64,000 bases of DNA from Zonotrichia leucophrys gambelii. Its lineage: Eukaryota > Chordata > Aves > Passeriformes > Passerellidae. The stretch lies in contig NC_088177.1 in the NCBI RefSeq assembly GCF_028769735.1, forward strand, positions 21,923,599 through 21,987,598, written 5' to 3'. Under the pieces are notes generated by a model. That model saw only the letters and a program-made list of their open reading frames with translations, was not told where the DNA came from and ran no database searches. The position numbers and the translations under genes were made by a program. This document shows positions 11,800 to 23,963 of this stretch, in pieces (the first letter of the stretch is position 1; each line of letters opens with the position of its first letter).

Positions 11800-11822
11800 C
11801 CCCGCCCTGCCCTGCCCCGCCC
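11800..11822 (-). promoter_or_regulatory. Two GC boxes upstream of the ITGA4 start codon
   Basis: CCCCGCCC occurs at 11800-11807 and again at 11815-11822, which on the gene strand reads GGGCGGGG, the core of an Sp1/KLF site. They sit about 80-105 bp upstream of the ATG. A GGGAAG core (Ets-like) is nearer the ATG at 11751-11760. Sp1 and Ets sites are reported for the mammalian ITGA4 promoter; function here is inferred from sequence and position only. Confidence 0.5.
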
Positions 11823-12159
11823 TGGGTCACCCTCCCCGCGGCCCTGCTGGGGGTGTCCCCGCAAACGGGGGAGTCACACGGGCACTCTGCCGCTGCCGCC
11901 TCCCCCCACGCGGCCGCAGCCCCTCTCCCTGCCCGGGCGGCGGGGGTCGGGTTTCTCCCCGCCCCGTCCGCGCCCACGGGGACGCTGCGGAAGGGACGTG
12001 GCCCCCGTGTCCCCGGGCAGTGCATGGCCCCGTGGGACGCGACCATCCCGACACCGGTGAAGCAGAGAGGGCCGCGTCCCCCTCGCTGCGCCTCGACGCA
12101 CTTGGCCGGCCGTGCCGGCAAAAGGGGCAGGAGATGCTGGAAACTTATCCCAAAGTCTC

Positions 12160-15100
12160 CCGCCGAGCAGCGGGCGGGCAGCTCCACCCAAGCGCAGGAC
12201 TGTGTTCTGAGGAAGGAAGTGTGGAGAGGATTGAGTTTTACCGTTACATTTAGGAAAATCCCAGTACCCCTGTGTTGAAGCCTTCCCCACCGTGGCTGTG
12301 CTGAGGGGTCTTGCCTGCTGTCCCCCGGTGGGGGTATTTCATTCCTGAAACCAGTGCCGCAGCAGCAGAGCACAGTGAGCCTGGCCTACCCGTGTTGTGC
12401 AAGACTGCTCACTGCTGATGGCTCCTTCCTTTCACGTGTGGTGTAGTCAAAACAGCACCCCGTCGCTTTTTTTTTTACATTTTAGAGTAACTTTTTCACG
12501 TTCCTGTTCAGTTCTTCAGTTGCTGACAAAGTTAGCAGCCATGCCTCCAGACAGCAAAGGAACAAAGGAAAATGAGCATTGTGCAAGAGATCTGGTATTT
12601 GGCAGACCTTGTAAGGGCTCCCTTGATCTTAGTGAGGAGCTTTTCTGTGTGTTTTCAGCAATCAGTTGCTGACTCTTGATTTAGCTCATACTGAGTTGTG
12701 TTCATCCTGAAATCAAGGCTTTTACTTCTATCTGCAAACCTTGCCTCACGGAAGTCCTTTGAATACCAGGGCTTCCCTGTTGCTATAATAATCCCTGTAT
12801 ATGGATGACCTATGTGTAATGACATTTTGAATCTGAGAAACAAGAACAGAAGAACTTGTAAATGAAAATTTTAGTTACAAAGATTACTTACTGCATCTGG
12901 AATAAAATCCAGTATGATTGCAACTATCGAATATTATACACATTAGAAATAACAGTGAGATTTCCCTAATGGAAATTTAGAACATGGCATTTTAAGTTTC
13001 TTGGAAAAATACCCCCCTTTCATTTCCATTAAGTTAGTGGAAATGTGGAAAGCTTCACACTTCTGCAAAATGCTGAGCAACTAGCAGAGCAGGGAACTGA
13101 GGCAATGCAGAGTGAAACATCTTGTCATCCTGACCACATGCAGATGTGTAGTTTCTGGAATGAGATCAGCACAGTGGAAGATCTGACAGCCAGTCAGCAG
13201 TGTATCTTTTTTTAAGTCGTCATCTCTTGAGCCATCAGAGGGCTTCTCCGGATGACACTGATGTGGAGCAGTGGCTGTTTCGTGCAAAGGAGTCAAACAG
13301 CTTCTCAGCTGCTATTCATCTTCCTTCCAATTACTGACATCAAAGGAGTTAAAACAATCAACAGCAGCTGTGAATCTGCATTTCTACTACTCAAGAAGTT
13401 TTCACCCTCATTTTCAAAGCAGCAAAACAAACATGAGTCAAAACTGAAATGCTAAATTGTGGTTTAGTTGGCGAAAAATTGTGAGATGGTTGTTCCACCA
13501 TGATGCAGGAACCATGTTGAGATGATGGCTGGGTTCCTAGCTGACAGGAAAAGGTAGATTGTAAAGTTGTGGGATTCAATTATTGGTGCATACATAGCTG
13601 CTTACCAGCTATGATATGAAATTGAAACCTCAACATCACCTGTCAGGAGGAAATGTGTGTGTTGTCTCCTAGACTCTGCTGGAATGGATGTGATCATGAT
13701 CCACCAGGCATCAGTGAAATCAGTGGAATATAAATTACTGGAGAGTCAGAAATCCATACTTTGAGAAATATTCTCAGGTTTCAGTACCATTCAGGTACCA
13801 GGCAGAGGGCAGAATAAATGCAACTGACAATGGAGTAATGGAGAGAGAACTTGAGTTTTATTAGGTATTAAGAGAATTTGCAGAAAAGGTGGAACCATCA
13901 CTGGAAGCCAAGTACCTGTATTTACAAATCAAATATCAGTTATGTATCAGTTTGTATCTAAGTTATCATGAAATAATAAAACAGTTCTCCCCAAAATGTC
14001 TTACTGCTATTCATTCTCAACAGCACATCTCCCACAGTCCTCTGTGGTTTAATAACACTAGAAGCAAAATATAACAGTGACTTGCTTTTGTGCTTGAATT
14101 TGGTTCACCATCTAAGGCAATTTCAGAGGAGCCAGTGGGATGATTTGTTAATTATATTAGTCTGCAGTTTGGCAGCATTTTTTACAGCAGATGTGTACAT
14201 TTCATCTGACTGTCCTCATCTCTTGCTGCTTGTTCTTGAGTCATACTGCTGCCCCTGTTACACTGAAATTGTTCAGTGTCTGAGCAGTGAAACACATCAG
14301 AGAAGTGATCTGAGTTAAAAATAACTCAGCAAAATCCTCCAAACCTAGATTTGATATTGTGTGGCTGGACAGTTATACTGGTTGCATTTATAGGATGGTT
14401 TAAACTGATGCTGCAGCTTTAGGAGCTTTCTCATGTAACAGCCTTAACTTTCTAGAAGTAGCAAGTCTATAAAGTGAAAACCTACACATCTAACTTAAAA
14501 TGAAGCAGTTTCTTTCCCTTCTTAAGTGAGAAGAAGGGAAAGAAAATTACTGAAGGAAGAACATCCTGATTCTGAATGTCTGTCAGCTTTCTTCTTTGGA
14601 ACATATAATTTTTGATTCCCTAAGTTGAAAGGCATTTGTATTAAATTAAGTCCTGTGTATGGGCTGGTGTTGGGAAACTGATCACATGATTGTTTTTGCT
14701 GTGTTATAAATACATGAAAGCATGTGCTGCTAAAAGTCTTCATGGATATGGCTGCCTTCAGCTGTCCCTCGTCTCCTGTGTGTTGTGTAAGCCTACTGCT
14801 GCTTATGGAAGAGCGTCTCCAAATCTACTCTGAATTAGAAATAAAAACAATCAGTGGTTGAGTTCTTGTTCCTAACTAGAAAGACATGAAAGTTTAATTT
14901 TTAAATTGTCTAAGTACTTAAATAGTCCTATTTCAAATTTGAAGTTTCTAAACCTTTCTGATTTACTGAAACATGGAAAATCTAGGGTTTTGGTCAGACC
15001 ATAACTATGTCTTATTTTTATATAAATTTCTCCCCCACCATCCCCAACAATGGCAGTGGGCCACAAAGTCTAGTATTCATATGCTGTCATCTGAGAAATT

Positions 15101-18100
15101 ATAGAAGGCAAATACACTCTTACCTCTAAGGCTGTGTTCAAGAAACTTCATCTTCCCTCTGCTGTAAGATACATGTGAGCTCTCATGAAGAGGTTGTATT
15201 GTCCACTGACAAGTATAATTAAGCACAGATGTTGGAGGCACCAATAAGAAACAAATCTTAGCAAAGGTCTTAATTTTATAATTTTGCTTATATTATCTTT
15301 AGAAGTCTGAATTTCATTTAGAATCAGGTAAAGAGAAACAATCTTTTAATTTAATCAGCTTATAATATATTTACACTCATATAATGTGCTTTTAGGAAAT
15401 TCTTTAAAGAAGTTTTTTCTTCCCTTGAAAAATTGTGCTGCTGAAATGAGGACTGATCTGCCAAAAGAGCCTTCCAGTATTTAAACATATAATAATGTCA
15501 TACAGACAATGACTATGGCAACCTGACTAGAAGAAGCAAACAAAAGATAATTATAGTTAACAACGGCCTAACTAATAACTGCATTTTGGTTTACAGATAG
15601 GTAGAACTGGAAATTAATCATTACATGTGTGATTTTTATTTCTTAAAATTTTCTCAAAGATTCTTGAGTTGCAAGACCAGACACAACTAAATGACCAGTT
15701 CTGAGCAGAACTGGGCAGTAACTTCTTTTCCCATCCCAAAGGAATTACTGAACTTTTGAAACTTTCCCATCTGAAATTCAAACAAAGAGTGTTTTCATGC
15801 ACTATTTCTGTGTCTTTCTTTGTAAAAGTCTGGTTCAGCACAGTTACAGCATTTTTTCATTATTATCAGTTTTTAAAACAAATATTTTAGTTAGATCTAA
15901 TCTTTTTGAGATAAAAGGAAATATGTATGTTCAGAGAATTTCAACATAAAAAAATGTAATTTTCTTTTTTTCAAAATTAATAATTTATTTAAATCGACAC
16001 TTTCCCATAATTAATTTTCCATAATTAATTAATGTTTTGACACATTCATCTCTACACAGAAAAAAAAATCTGACCATTTATTGGTATTTCTATTTTTTCA
16101 TGTTTCTATTTTTTTCATATTTCTATTTTTTCGTAGGTTCCACATGTCTGCTGATGAGATCAGATGCAATGGGAATGGAACAGAATTTGAAAAAACTTTG
16201 CCTAGATTTATTTCTTAGCTGCAAAGCAATTTTAAGTTAAACATTGGTCTGTTGCATCTGCTAAGCAAAATAAACTGGAGCACAATGTAAAAGCCCAAGC
16301 TTGGTTATTTAAACAAGTAGATATTAGTTTTGCTGAAAAGAAGGATCAGTTCTGTACTCAGGTATGAATGAATTTGGCACTTATCATTAATGTTAGTTTC
16401 AATTTGCATCAGTGTTTAAGTATGTGCACATGTCAGTACAATCAGAGCGTTATGATATGCAGGACTGCCCTAATTGTTTTTGTTTTCCAAAGGTTTCTAT
16501 ATAAGACCTTAAATGAATAGTCTGAATGGAGTGTAAGGTTCTTTGTCTCTCTCATTTATTTTTAAGGGTTTTGTAAAATAATTTCTAACAAAAAACAGGC
16601 ATGGTCAATGATTGGTGCAAGTTGGGCAATTAATAGTTTAGAAACTGAGTCAAATGATGCTGAGGCTGAAAGCCTTTGGCTCCATAGAAAAACTAAGCTC
16701 TATGAAAACAGCCCCAAATTAGAAAGGGTGGATGTGTGTGGACCATGTTCTTCCAGCAGTGACAACAGCTAATATTTCAGATAGAAAAAATACCTCACAA
16801 GACCTCCTTATTTCTTGAAAATAATCCACCAGAAACCAAAACTGAAACAGTTGTTGGAAGAGAACTGTTGAAAGGAAACATCTGGAGGAAATGCCATTCC
16901 AATTTGTCTTGTCTTCAGTATATTATAACATACATTTTTCAATATGTGATACTGTGCTTCATCAGACAACATCACAATGAGATCATACCTCTGAATATGG
17001 ACTCCAGGTCACCTTTATGAAGGATGGTAATCATTATGTCTGATTCTGCTTCCTGAGAGAGTACATTAAAAATATTTCTCATCCACTGGTCATTTCTTTG
17101 ATGCTAGCATGAGATCCTAGATATGCACAAAACGATTGCTGCACAAACTCCTAATCTATGTAAAAATGGAAGCAGGCATCTCAAAAGAGGAGCCAGGCCT
17201 GAGAATTCAAGAGAGTTGCAGAGAAAAGTCTAAGACAAACCACAGCTAAATCCAGAACTACAATATGGTAAGAAGGAATTATGGTAGAAGACAGTGAAAA
17301 CTGGGTGATTTTGTATAGCCATATGAACAATGTGTGTGTGACACTTTTGGAATTCTTCAGAAGAGATGAAAATAAAAGATTTTCCTACATTGTTATGTTT
17401 CTTATGTATGTATATTAATATTTTTCTTGAACGCCTTTCATGGATACTCTTACTGAGTCCAAAACCCATCCCTTCCCCATACTGTGTCTTCATGAATTTA
17501 TTAACCTCTTTAAAAATTAGGGAAAACAAAAATTTTCTGGCAAGCTATCACAGCTCTAGTTGTTAAAATCTCAGCTTAAAATGCCCTTAGTACTGGCATT
17601 ACATTCATAAGTAGTCATTTGCCAGCTATGTATCTGTGATTTCACAGTTATCAGGTCCAATAAAAGTTTAGACCCTGACAATTTAAACATTAATAATTTT
17701 TGTTGGCTTGCAGAAACAAGACCAAATCTGTATCATTGTCATGTAATTTGAAAGAGAATTTTTTTAAAGTTACACTTACATTAAAGAAAAAGGTAGTACT
17801 ATTGAGATTCGGCAGACAACAAATTTCGTAGAGGATATACTACTAAAAGTTCATCCACCTACAGGTAACCTTAGTTGTTCCTGTTATTTTGTCAAAGTAG
17901 GCTGTGTCTATTTGCCTGTTTGTTTGGCTGGGTTTTTTTCTCTGTTTATATAATGGGCACTATAAACAATGTTACATGTTGTTGCTAGAAAACTTGTAAT
18001 GAAATAAACCAATGCGATGCTGTTCTGCTTGACAAAGTTTCTCTGAGTTGTCCTTGCTCTGTTTTAGAGTACTGTATGTAGTAGCTTAAATATTTTCTAT

Positions 18101-18939
18101 TTAGGTTTGATTTTGACATGTCCTAATTCTCAGTTTATTTCTGAATTGTTTTAATTGTACCTGGATGTATTTGAAACGTATGTGGCCTTTTGTGCACTTG
18201 TAAAATCTATAGACTTATTGCCCAGTATACATGTATAAACCATGTACATTTGTATTTTTATCTCATATTCTATAGGCTATGTATTCTGTTCCAAAATGGA
18301 CCTGAGAATTCACAGCATTTTGAATTGAACTTTTCCTTTTGCTTACTCTAAAAATTTACAAATTCTAGTTACATTGGGATCAGGTCTGAACAATTTTATT
18401 CCCCCTTTTCAGTGAGTGCTTATACCTGAGCAGGTGCACCACAATATATCTGGCCTGAGAAGAGAATACTCTGAGTGCATTTTTTCTTCAAAGAATATTG
18501 ATATTCAGTTTTTGTGGCTAAAATATCCCACTCCCAAAGCAATTGTGTGTTACAGCAACACAATAAATAAGATACCTTAATAAACTTCAGCAACGGAGTC
18601 TTCCCATAAAAACAACATATTACAATTCAGAAGTGCCAGTGATTTCCTAAGGAAGGAATAGGATCTCTAATTTTCTTCCCTTTTAATGAAACTGTACTTC
18701 CAAAAGTCAAGGAAAGGCCATATGTGTGTCTTGCACATAAGTGGTATTTTGCATCCAGCTACACTTGCTGCTCTGTGTCTTTGAGGGGCGGTCTGTACAG
18801 ACACACAGAGCAGTTTCTCCCTGCATACACATTTATAAAGGAGAGGAAAGCACAGTGAAACTGGCTGTTGAATAACTCCAGTGAGACAATCACTCATGTC
18901 CTGGAGGAACATGCAGGTGTGTGCTCAGCTGTAGCACAG
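12160..18939. other. Intergenic, upstream of ITGA4; no gene seen
   Basis: AT-rich DNA with no recognisable exon, RNA gene or transposon. A T-rich imperfect triplicate (unit TTTCTATTTTTTCATG) lies at 16085-16134. At 17870-18300 the bases look 3'-UTR-like, with several TGTA and AATAAA-type motifs, but no matching gene can be named. Confidence 0.6.
16085..16134. repeat. T-rich tandem repeat, about 3 x 16-18 bp
   Basis: Three consecutive imperfect copies of TTTCTATTTTTTCATG, with small changes in the length of the T run. It is a local low-complexity expansion with no larger structure around it. Confidence 0.7.
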
Positions 18940-19290
18940 CTCTCAATTTTAGTGAACTGAAAGCTCAGCTCATACATGAGCTCCTGGTTAGGGCCTCAGT
19001 GACTGAAGCTGTACCAGTTTCCAGCTCTGGCTGGGAGCTGGTCCCCAGCTGTGTTTGTTTTCCCCCAGCTGCTTGGCCATGTCCGCCACATGTTCCCTGT
19101 CTTCTCCCCCATCTTGTCCTGAGGCCAAAGAGGCCTGGCCAAATCCAGGACACCTGGCAGGGAAGGTGGTGTGCCTTGAGCGTTGAGGGATTGCTGGCAG
19201 GTCATTTAGGGTGTCCCTGGTGGGCCATGGGCACCAGGGCGGCTGCAGGTGTGCTGTGCGAGAGGCTGGCGGCCGCCCTGCACTGCCCGC

Positions 19291-19340
19291 AGCTGGTTCC
19301 GGCTGGTTCCGGCTGGTTCCGGCCGGTTCCGGCCGGCTCC
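19291..19340. repeat. Tandem repeat, 5 x 10 bp (GGCTGGTTCC)
   Basis: Five contiguous 10-mers: AGCTGGTTCC, GGCTGGTTCC twice, GGCCGGTTCC and GGCCGGCTCC. They lie within the LTR-like element and are immediately followed by a perfect 16-bp palindrome, CTCAGGAGCTCCTGAG, at 19341-19356. Confidence 0.9.
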
Positions 19341-19622
19341 CTCAGGAGCTCCTGAGGGCTGCGCCAGGCAGCCATGTTGCGGACACCTCTGACTGTCCCT
19401 GACAAAGGACAAAGCGCTGCTCAGGTGGTGAGGTGTGACAGGAAAAGAGTGAGGGACAACCCTGCAAGCACCAGGGGTAGGGCAGGAGCGGGAAAGGCGC
19501 CACAGGTGCCAGAGCAGAGGCTCGCCTGCCGCCTGTAAAGATGAGACGCCATTAAAGGCACCCAGGCTGCGGCTTCTCTGGGACCCCATCCCGGTCCAGT
19601 GGATATGGCCTGGAGGAGCTCC

Positions 19623-19870
19623 TGACTGTGGAGAGCCCATTCTGTAGTAAGCTTTCCTGAAAGAAGCTGTGGCCCTGGAGAACTCACACTGGTGCAGAGC
19701 TTTCCTGACAAGAACTGTGGCCATGGACTGCCCATGCTGGAGCTGGTTCCCTGACAGGAACCATGGCTCCGTAGAGCACATAGAGCAGCAAGGGTCAGGC
19801 ACTGCGCCCATGCTGGAGCACGTTCTCATGACAGCCACTGTGGCCCTGAGGAGGCTACACTGATAAGAAC
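19623..19870. repeat. Imperfect tandem units of about 46-48 bp within the LTR-like element
   Basis: Successive units follow the pattern TGTGGCCxTGGAGAxCxCAxxCTGGxGC, then TTTCCTGACAxGAAC. Four to five degenerate copies can be laid under each other (junctions near 19664, 19712, 19758 and 19835). They appear to be part of the family's own structure and not a new expansion. Confidence 0.6.
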
Positions 19871-20335
19871 TGAGACTCATGGAGAGGAACTTCAGCCCAT
19901 GGACAGGAGCATGCAGCCTGTGGACAGGATCTACACTGGAGGTGGGGGAAAATGTGGGAAGGAGGGAGAGGCAGGAAGGGGCTGTCATGTACTCATAGTA
20001 ACCTCACAGTCCCCATCCCCTCTGCTCCTCTTGGACATGGCTGCGGATACAGGGGACCTCAGAATGAAAGAGTGAAATTGAGTGGGTGACAGAAATGTTG
20101 GTGTTGGGGAAGGTGGTGTTTTAATTTGGCTCCAAATCTATTAAAACTGGCCAGAAATTATTTTCCCAGAGCTTGATCAATCTTTTCCTGATGCCAGTGA
20201 CTCGTAAGTGATTTCCCTGGCTTTACCTTGACCCCAAAGCTTTTTCATCATACTTCCTGCTCTTGTCCTCTGGGCAGGACAGTGAAAGAGAAGCTAAGTG
20301 GCTCTCTGGCAGCCAGACAAAGTCAACCCAACACA

Positions 20336-23229
20336 AAGTTCCAGGCCTTTTCCAATTCCACAATATTTCTTTCAGTGTAAATAGACTGGAGCTACAAATT
20401 TTGAGGTATAACCAATATTCAGGACAATTTTCAATGAATATTTAAATTAATTTATGTCATATCATTACTATTCTCTATTTAACTCTCTTACAAGAAACAT
20501 GATTTAGTGCTTTTTTTTAAAAAAAACTTTTTTTTTGTGCAGTGTTTCATGAGAGTCATGATAAACAAAGACTTCATCAAGATCTAGTACCTGCAGAAGA
20601 ATCAAGAGCATAACTAAACGGTAAGAAACCACACATTTTTGATTTTTACAGACTTTAAAGTGATGTTAAGTTTCTCATATGAGTTATAAGCAAAAGTTCC
20701 AGCTCTTGATTATACAAATATCTCACTGGGGTTTACAGCTGTTACAATCTCTGTATTATAACTCTGGTAGCCCTTTCCTATGACAATCCTTCTTGGGATT
20801 GTACAGAGGGTTACAGAATTTCAAAACAATTGAGGATTTTGTTCTCTATGTGTGAATTTCATCAGTTTGAGATAAGGTGAGTGGAGAATCTACAGCACAG
20901 TATTTATGACATAATGCTTAGAGATATGAAAATGCACCATAATTTTAAGAACAAAAGGTTTTCTTCTTTTAGGCAGAGTACAGTTATCTTTTTATGGTCA
21001 TGATTTTAGAGTAAGTGAAAAGATTACTTATAAAAACCCCACACCTATATTTAAACATCATTATAAATCCTATGTGGTGGCACTTTTAATTTTATGTGAA
21101 AAGTTATGTTGGTATTAACCTACCCCATAAGAAAACAGCAAAAATAACTTAGTCTTCTTCATTCTTGTGACATATCTGAATCACAGTTCTCTCTTTATTC
21201 TCACAGTCAGGATTATTTCATGTACAAAACTGACCATAAACGAGCATACAGTTTGCACCACAGACATGCCTGTGGGGTAATAAGACATAATATCTGTTTT
21301 GAAAAAGGAGTGTTACTGATCTAAAAAAAAATTCTGCTTACTGAGATCACAGAAGGCAGTTTGAAGAAAAGTAAACCAGAATTTAAGTGTCATCACAGAC
21401 AGATAAAAATAAGATACTGAATATGTATTTTGTGTAGCTAAGACAAGTTTGTGTGTTTCACAGAGAAAGAAACTCAGATCTAGAGCTGCCACAGGCTGAA
21501 CATTTTCAGCCATGGGCTGTGTCTCTGTGACCTTCAGTAGCTGTTACAGCTGTCTGGCATTTCATTAATGAAGCAGAGATTTGGCCCTACTGTTCACTAT
21601 TCAAGCTTAGACTGGGTTTGAAATTCTAGCTCTTTGAATAGCTAAGGGAGTTTTTCCATTGTTTTCAACCATGCCACAATCTGTGTATTTGTCTGGGACT
21701 GTGTGAACACAAAAGTATGATCACTAGACGAAATCAGATTAATGTGCTTTGCAGTGTGATGTTTTTATTGTTGTTTTTAGGTTTTATGGCTAATGAAAAT
21801 TGATCTTCTAATTAAAACCCTCACAAAAATTCTGGCATATTTATTTAAAATAAGATTACGTAAATAATTGGTACACTGTATGAAAAATGGGTTCTCTAGT
21901 TAGATGAATTTTCCCAAGATATGTGTATTTCGAAATGATTCTGTGTGTTCTAATGTCTTTATTACATAGAATCAGTGTTATAAACATTCTGCTTTGTGAA
22001 AAGATGCTATAGTTTCGTCTTCAGAAATAGAAGGAAGTGCAATATTGTACATCTCTTTCTGAACAAATTTTCTTTCTGCTATTGCATTTACTATGAGCAC
22101 GAGTCAATAAACAGCTTTCCTTATGTCCCAGTGATTGTAAATCTTTCAAATTCAAGTTTAAAGGTCTTTACAAACATAAAACTTATGAAAATACAGAGTT
22201 AAAAAGGCAGCCACCAGTTTAAAAACAAATCTGTTTCAGATAATTTTGACCATTTTACCACTTAGTAATTTTCAAAGGTATTGCTTGTCTGAGACAGTGA
22301 ATAAGGCATACATGACATGAGCAAACCTGATAATCAGCCAAACTTTGTATTCTGGAAAGCTTGAGTTGGGTATATCTCTTCATGATTACAGTAATAACCT
22401 TCTGAACCCAGCTGAGTCACGTGCATTACTTTTCCATCTCTCTTCTTGTCTACATCCTTTCTTTTATTTATCTCTGGTTTTGAAGGCAAGAAATGTCTAC
22501 TTTTTTTTTTTTTAATTAAACTTAGATTTCATCTGATTGTCATCTCAGTTTTCAGAAGCTTTTTGAGTATTCATCTTGTGTTGGCTGCTTTTTCTCCTTT
22601 CATGGTTTAGCTCTTGAAAATGTTATTAGACACAGTTTATGCAGACTGTGAAATGAAATCGAATAGCTCTATTTAGTCACATGTGTCAGCCAGTAGTACA
22701 ATTCTGCCCCAAAACAGGTACTGGGGTCCACTCAGTTTGATGTAGCCATAAAATGTTTAATATTTTTTAAAATTTCTATTAAAAGTGCTTTTTAAACCAT
22801 TAGCATCTCCAATGACTGCTGGATTTCAGGTTTATTCTTCAGAGAAGGGTAGAACAATCTCAAAAGTTAATGGTAGTAGGGGCCTGCTTTCCACTAGAGA
22901 AGAGAATTGTAGTTTTCAAATGTCTTCATGTTTAAATGGAACAAGTTGACTGATGGAAATCTCAGTGCAAATGTTAGTGTTCCCTGAAGTTTGTTCTATT
23001 GTAATTTTCTTTTATTAATCATGGTTCATGTCTGCTAGCTGCTAAGTATAAGCAATAGGTAATTTTTCACAAGGGATTTTGCTTTTCCTTCCTTTGCACA
23101 TTAATTTCTACAAAGGATAAAGCCGAAAGAAGAATTGGCATTAAAATTTCAGAGAAAAAAAAGAGTAATCTGGAAACAGAAATGTTTCACTTACAAACAT
23201 GAATTTTTTGGAGTGTATAACTGTAATGA
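20336..23229. other. Intergenic; no gene seen
   Basis: AT-rich sequence with a 13-base T run at 22501-22513 and short frames under 70 codons. No transposon, RNA gene or conserved-looking block was recognised. Confidence 0.55.
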
Positions 23230-23534
23230 GTCAAAGAATCATAGAATTTTACAATATCAGACTTGAAGGGACTTCAAGGATCATCTGGTCCAACCTTTCT
23301 TGGCAAAGGCACAGTCTAGACAAGATGGCTCAGCACCCTGTGCAGCTGAATCTTAAAACTGTGCGATGTTGGGGAATCCATCACTTCACTGGCGAGACTG
23401 TTCCAATGGCTGCTTGTTCTCATTGTGAAAAATTTTCTTCGTGTCCAATTGGAATCTCTCCAGGATCAACTTGTAACCATTACCACTTGTCTTTTCCATA
23501 TGAGTCCTTGTGAAAGGGGAATTTTCATCTTTGT

Positions 23535-23602
23535 ATCCATCCATCCATCCATCCATCCATCCATCCATCCATCCATCCATCCATCCATCCATCCATCCAT
23601 CC
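23535..23602. repeat. (ATCC)17 microsatellite
   Basis: 68 uninterrupted bases of ATCC, 17 units, inside the CR1 fragment. On the CR1 strand it is (GGAT)17 and falls just after the segment corresponding to YLKGG. A four-base repeat lacking stops in any frame explains the open frame (repeated GWMD) running through it. A pure array of this length is likely length-polymorphic. Confidence 0.97.
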
Positions 23603-23945
23603 TTTAAATATGGGAACAAGGTAATAAAGTCTCTCCTAAACCTTTTTCCAAGGCTGAACAAGCCCAGTTCTTGTGGCACTTCCTCACATGGCAGGCTTCC
23701 CAGTCCTTGGATCATCTCTGTGGCCCTTCTTTGGATCCTCTTCAGCCTGTTTCCAGTGTTTGGGTTGGGTTTTTTTGTGTGTTGGGCACCAAAACTGAAC
23801 ACAATATTCCAAGTGTGACCAGGAAGTAGCACCTTCAGGTGGAAGATAATGCCAGGATACTGAGTGGGATAATGATTTCTGTCTCTCTGCTGGTGATGTC
23901 CTTGCTGATGCAGCCCAGTGTCCTTCCTGCTGGCTTTCTTTGCCA

Positions 23946-23963
23946 CAGCAGCAGCAGCAGCAG
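23946..23963. repeat. (CAG)6 within the CR1 fragment
   Basis: Six perfect CAG units followed by CAC. On the CR1 strand this is CTG, lying near the segment that normally reads QQCAQVAKKA. It probably expanded from a short GCTGC-rich stretch of the element. Confidence 0.85.

Larger units (their letters stand above)
11040..12160. promoter_or_regulatory. ITGA4: CpG island over ITGA4 promoter and exons 1-2
   Basis: A sharp rise in GC and CpG content relative to both flanks, covering exons 1 and 2, intron 1 and several hundred bases upstream of the start codon. I see no TATA box at a sensible distance, which fits a CpG-island promoter with dispersed starts. The island supports many overlapping long frames on both strands (to 376 codons on the plus strand); these reflect the scarcity of AT-rich stop codons. 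Edges are approximate. Confidence 0.85.
18940..20335 (+). mobile_element. LTR-like avian interspersed repeat, about 1.4 kb, degenerate
   Basis: A GC-rich island within AT-rich DNA. The order of parts matches, from memory, a repeat family common in bird genomes (LTR type, probably ERV-derived): a run of GGCTGGTTCC units, internal tandem units containing CATGCTGGAGC and TTTCCTGA, a GGGGAAGG-rich stretch leading to GGTGTTTTAATTTGG, then GTGATTTCCCTGG...TTGACCCC and a terminus near GTCAACCCAACACA. Many substitutions suggest an old copy. There is no open frame of retroviral type. The right end near 20335 is fairly clear; the left end is a guess, and no target-site duplication was identified. Confidence 0.6.

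Noticed and set aside
11104..12278. Very long plus-strand frames (up to 376 codons) and minus-strand frames of 106-350 codons in the CpG island
   Set aside because: They overlap in many frames and follow GC-rich composition. Only the two ITGA4 exon segments have homology; the others are proline/arginine/alanine-rich shadows.
17870..18300. Retrocopied 3' UTR or lncRNA last exon
   Set aside because: The texture is 3'-UTR-like, but there is no coding part, poly-A tail or identifiable parent gene.
19206..19988. 260-codon minus-strand frame
   Set aside because: It runs antisense across the LTR-like repeat. Tandem units free of stops in that frame explain its length.
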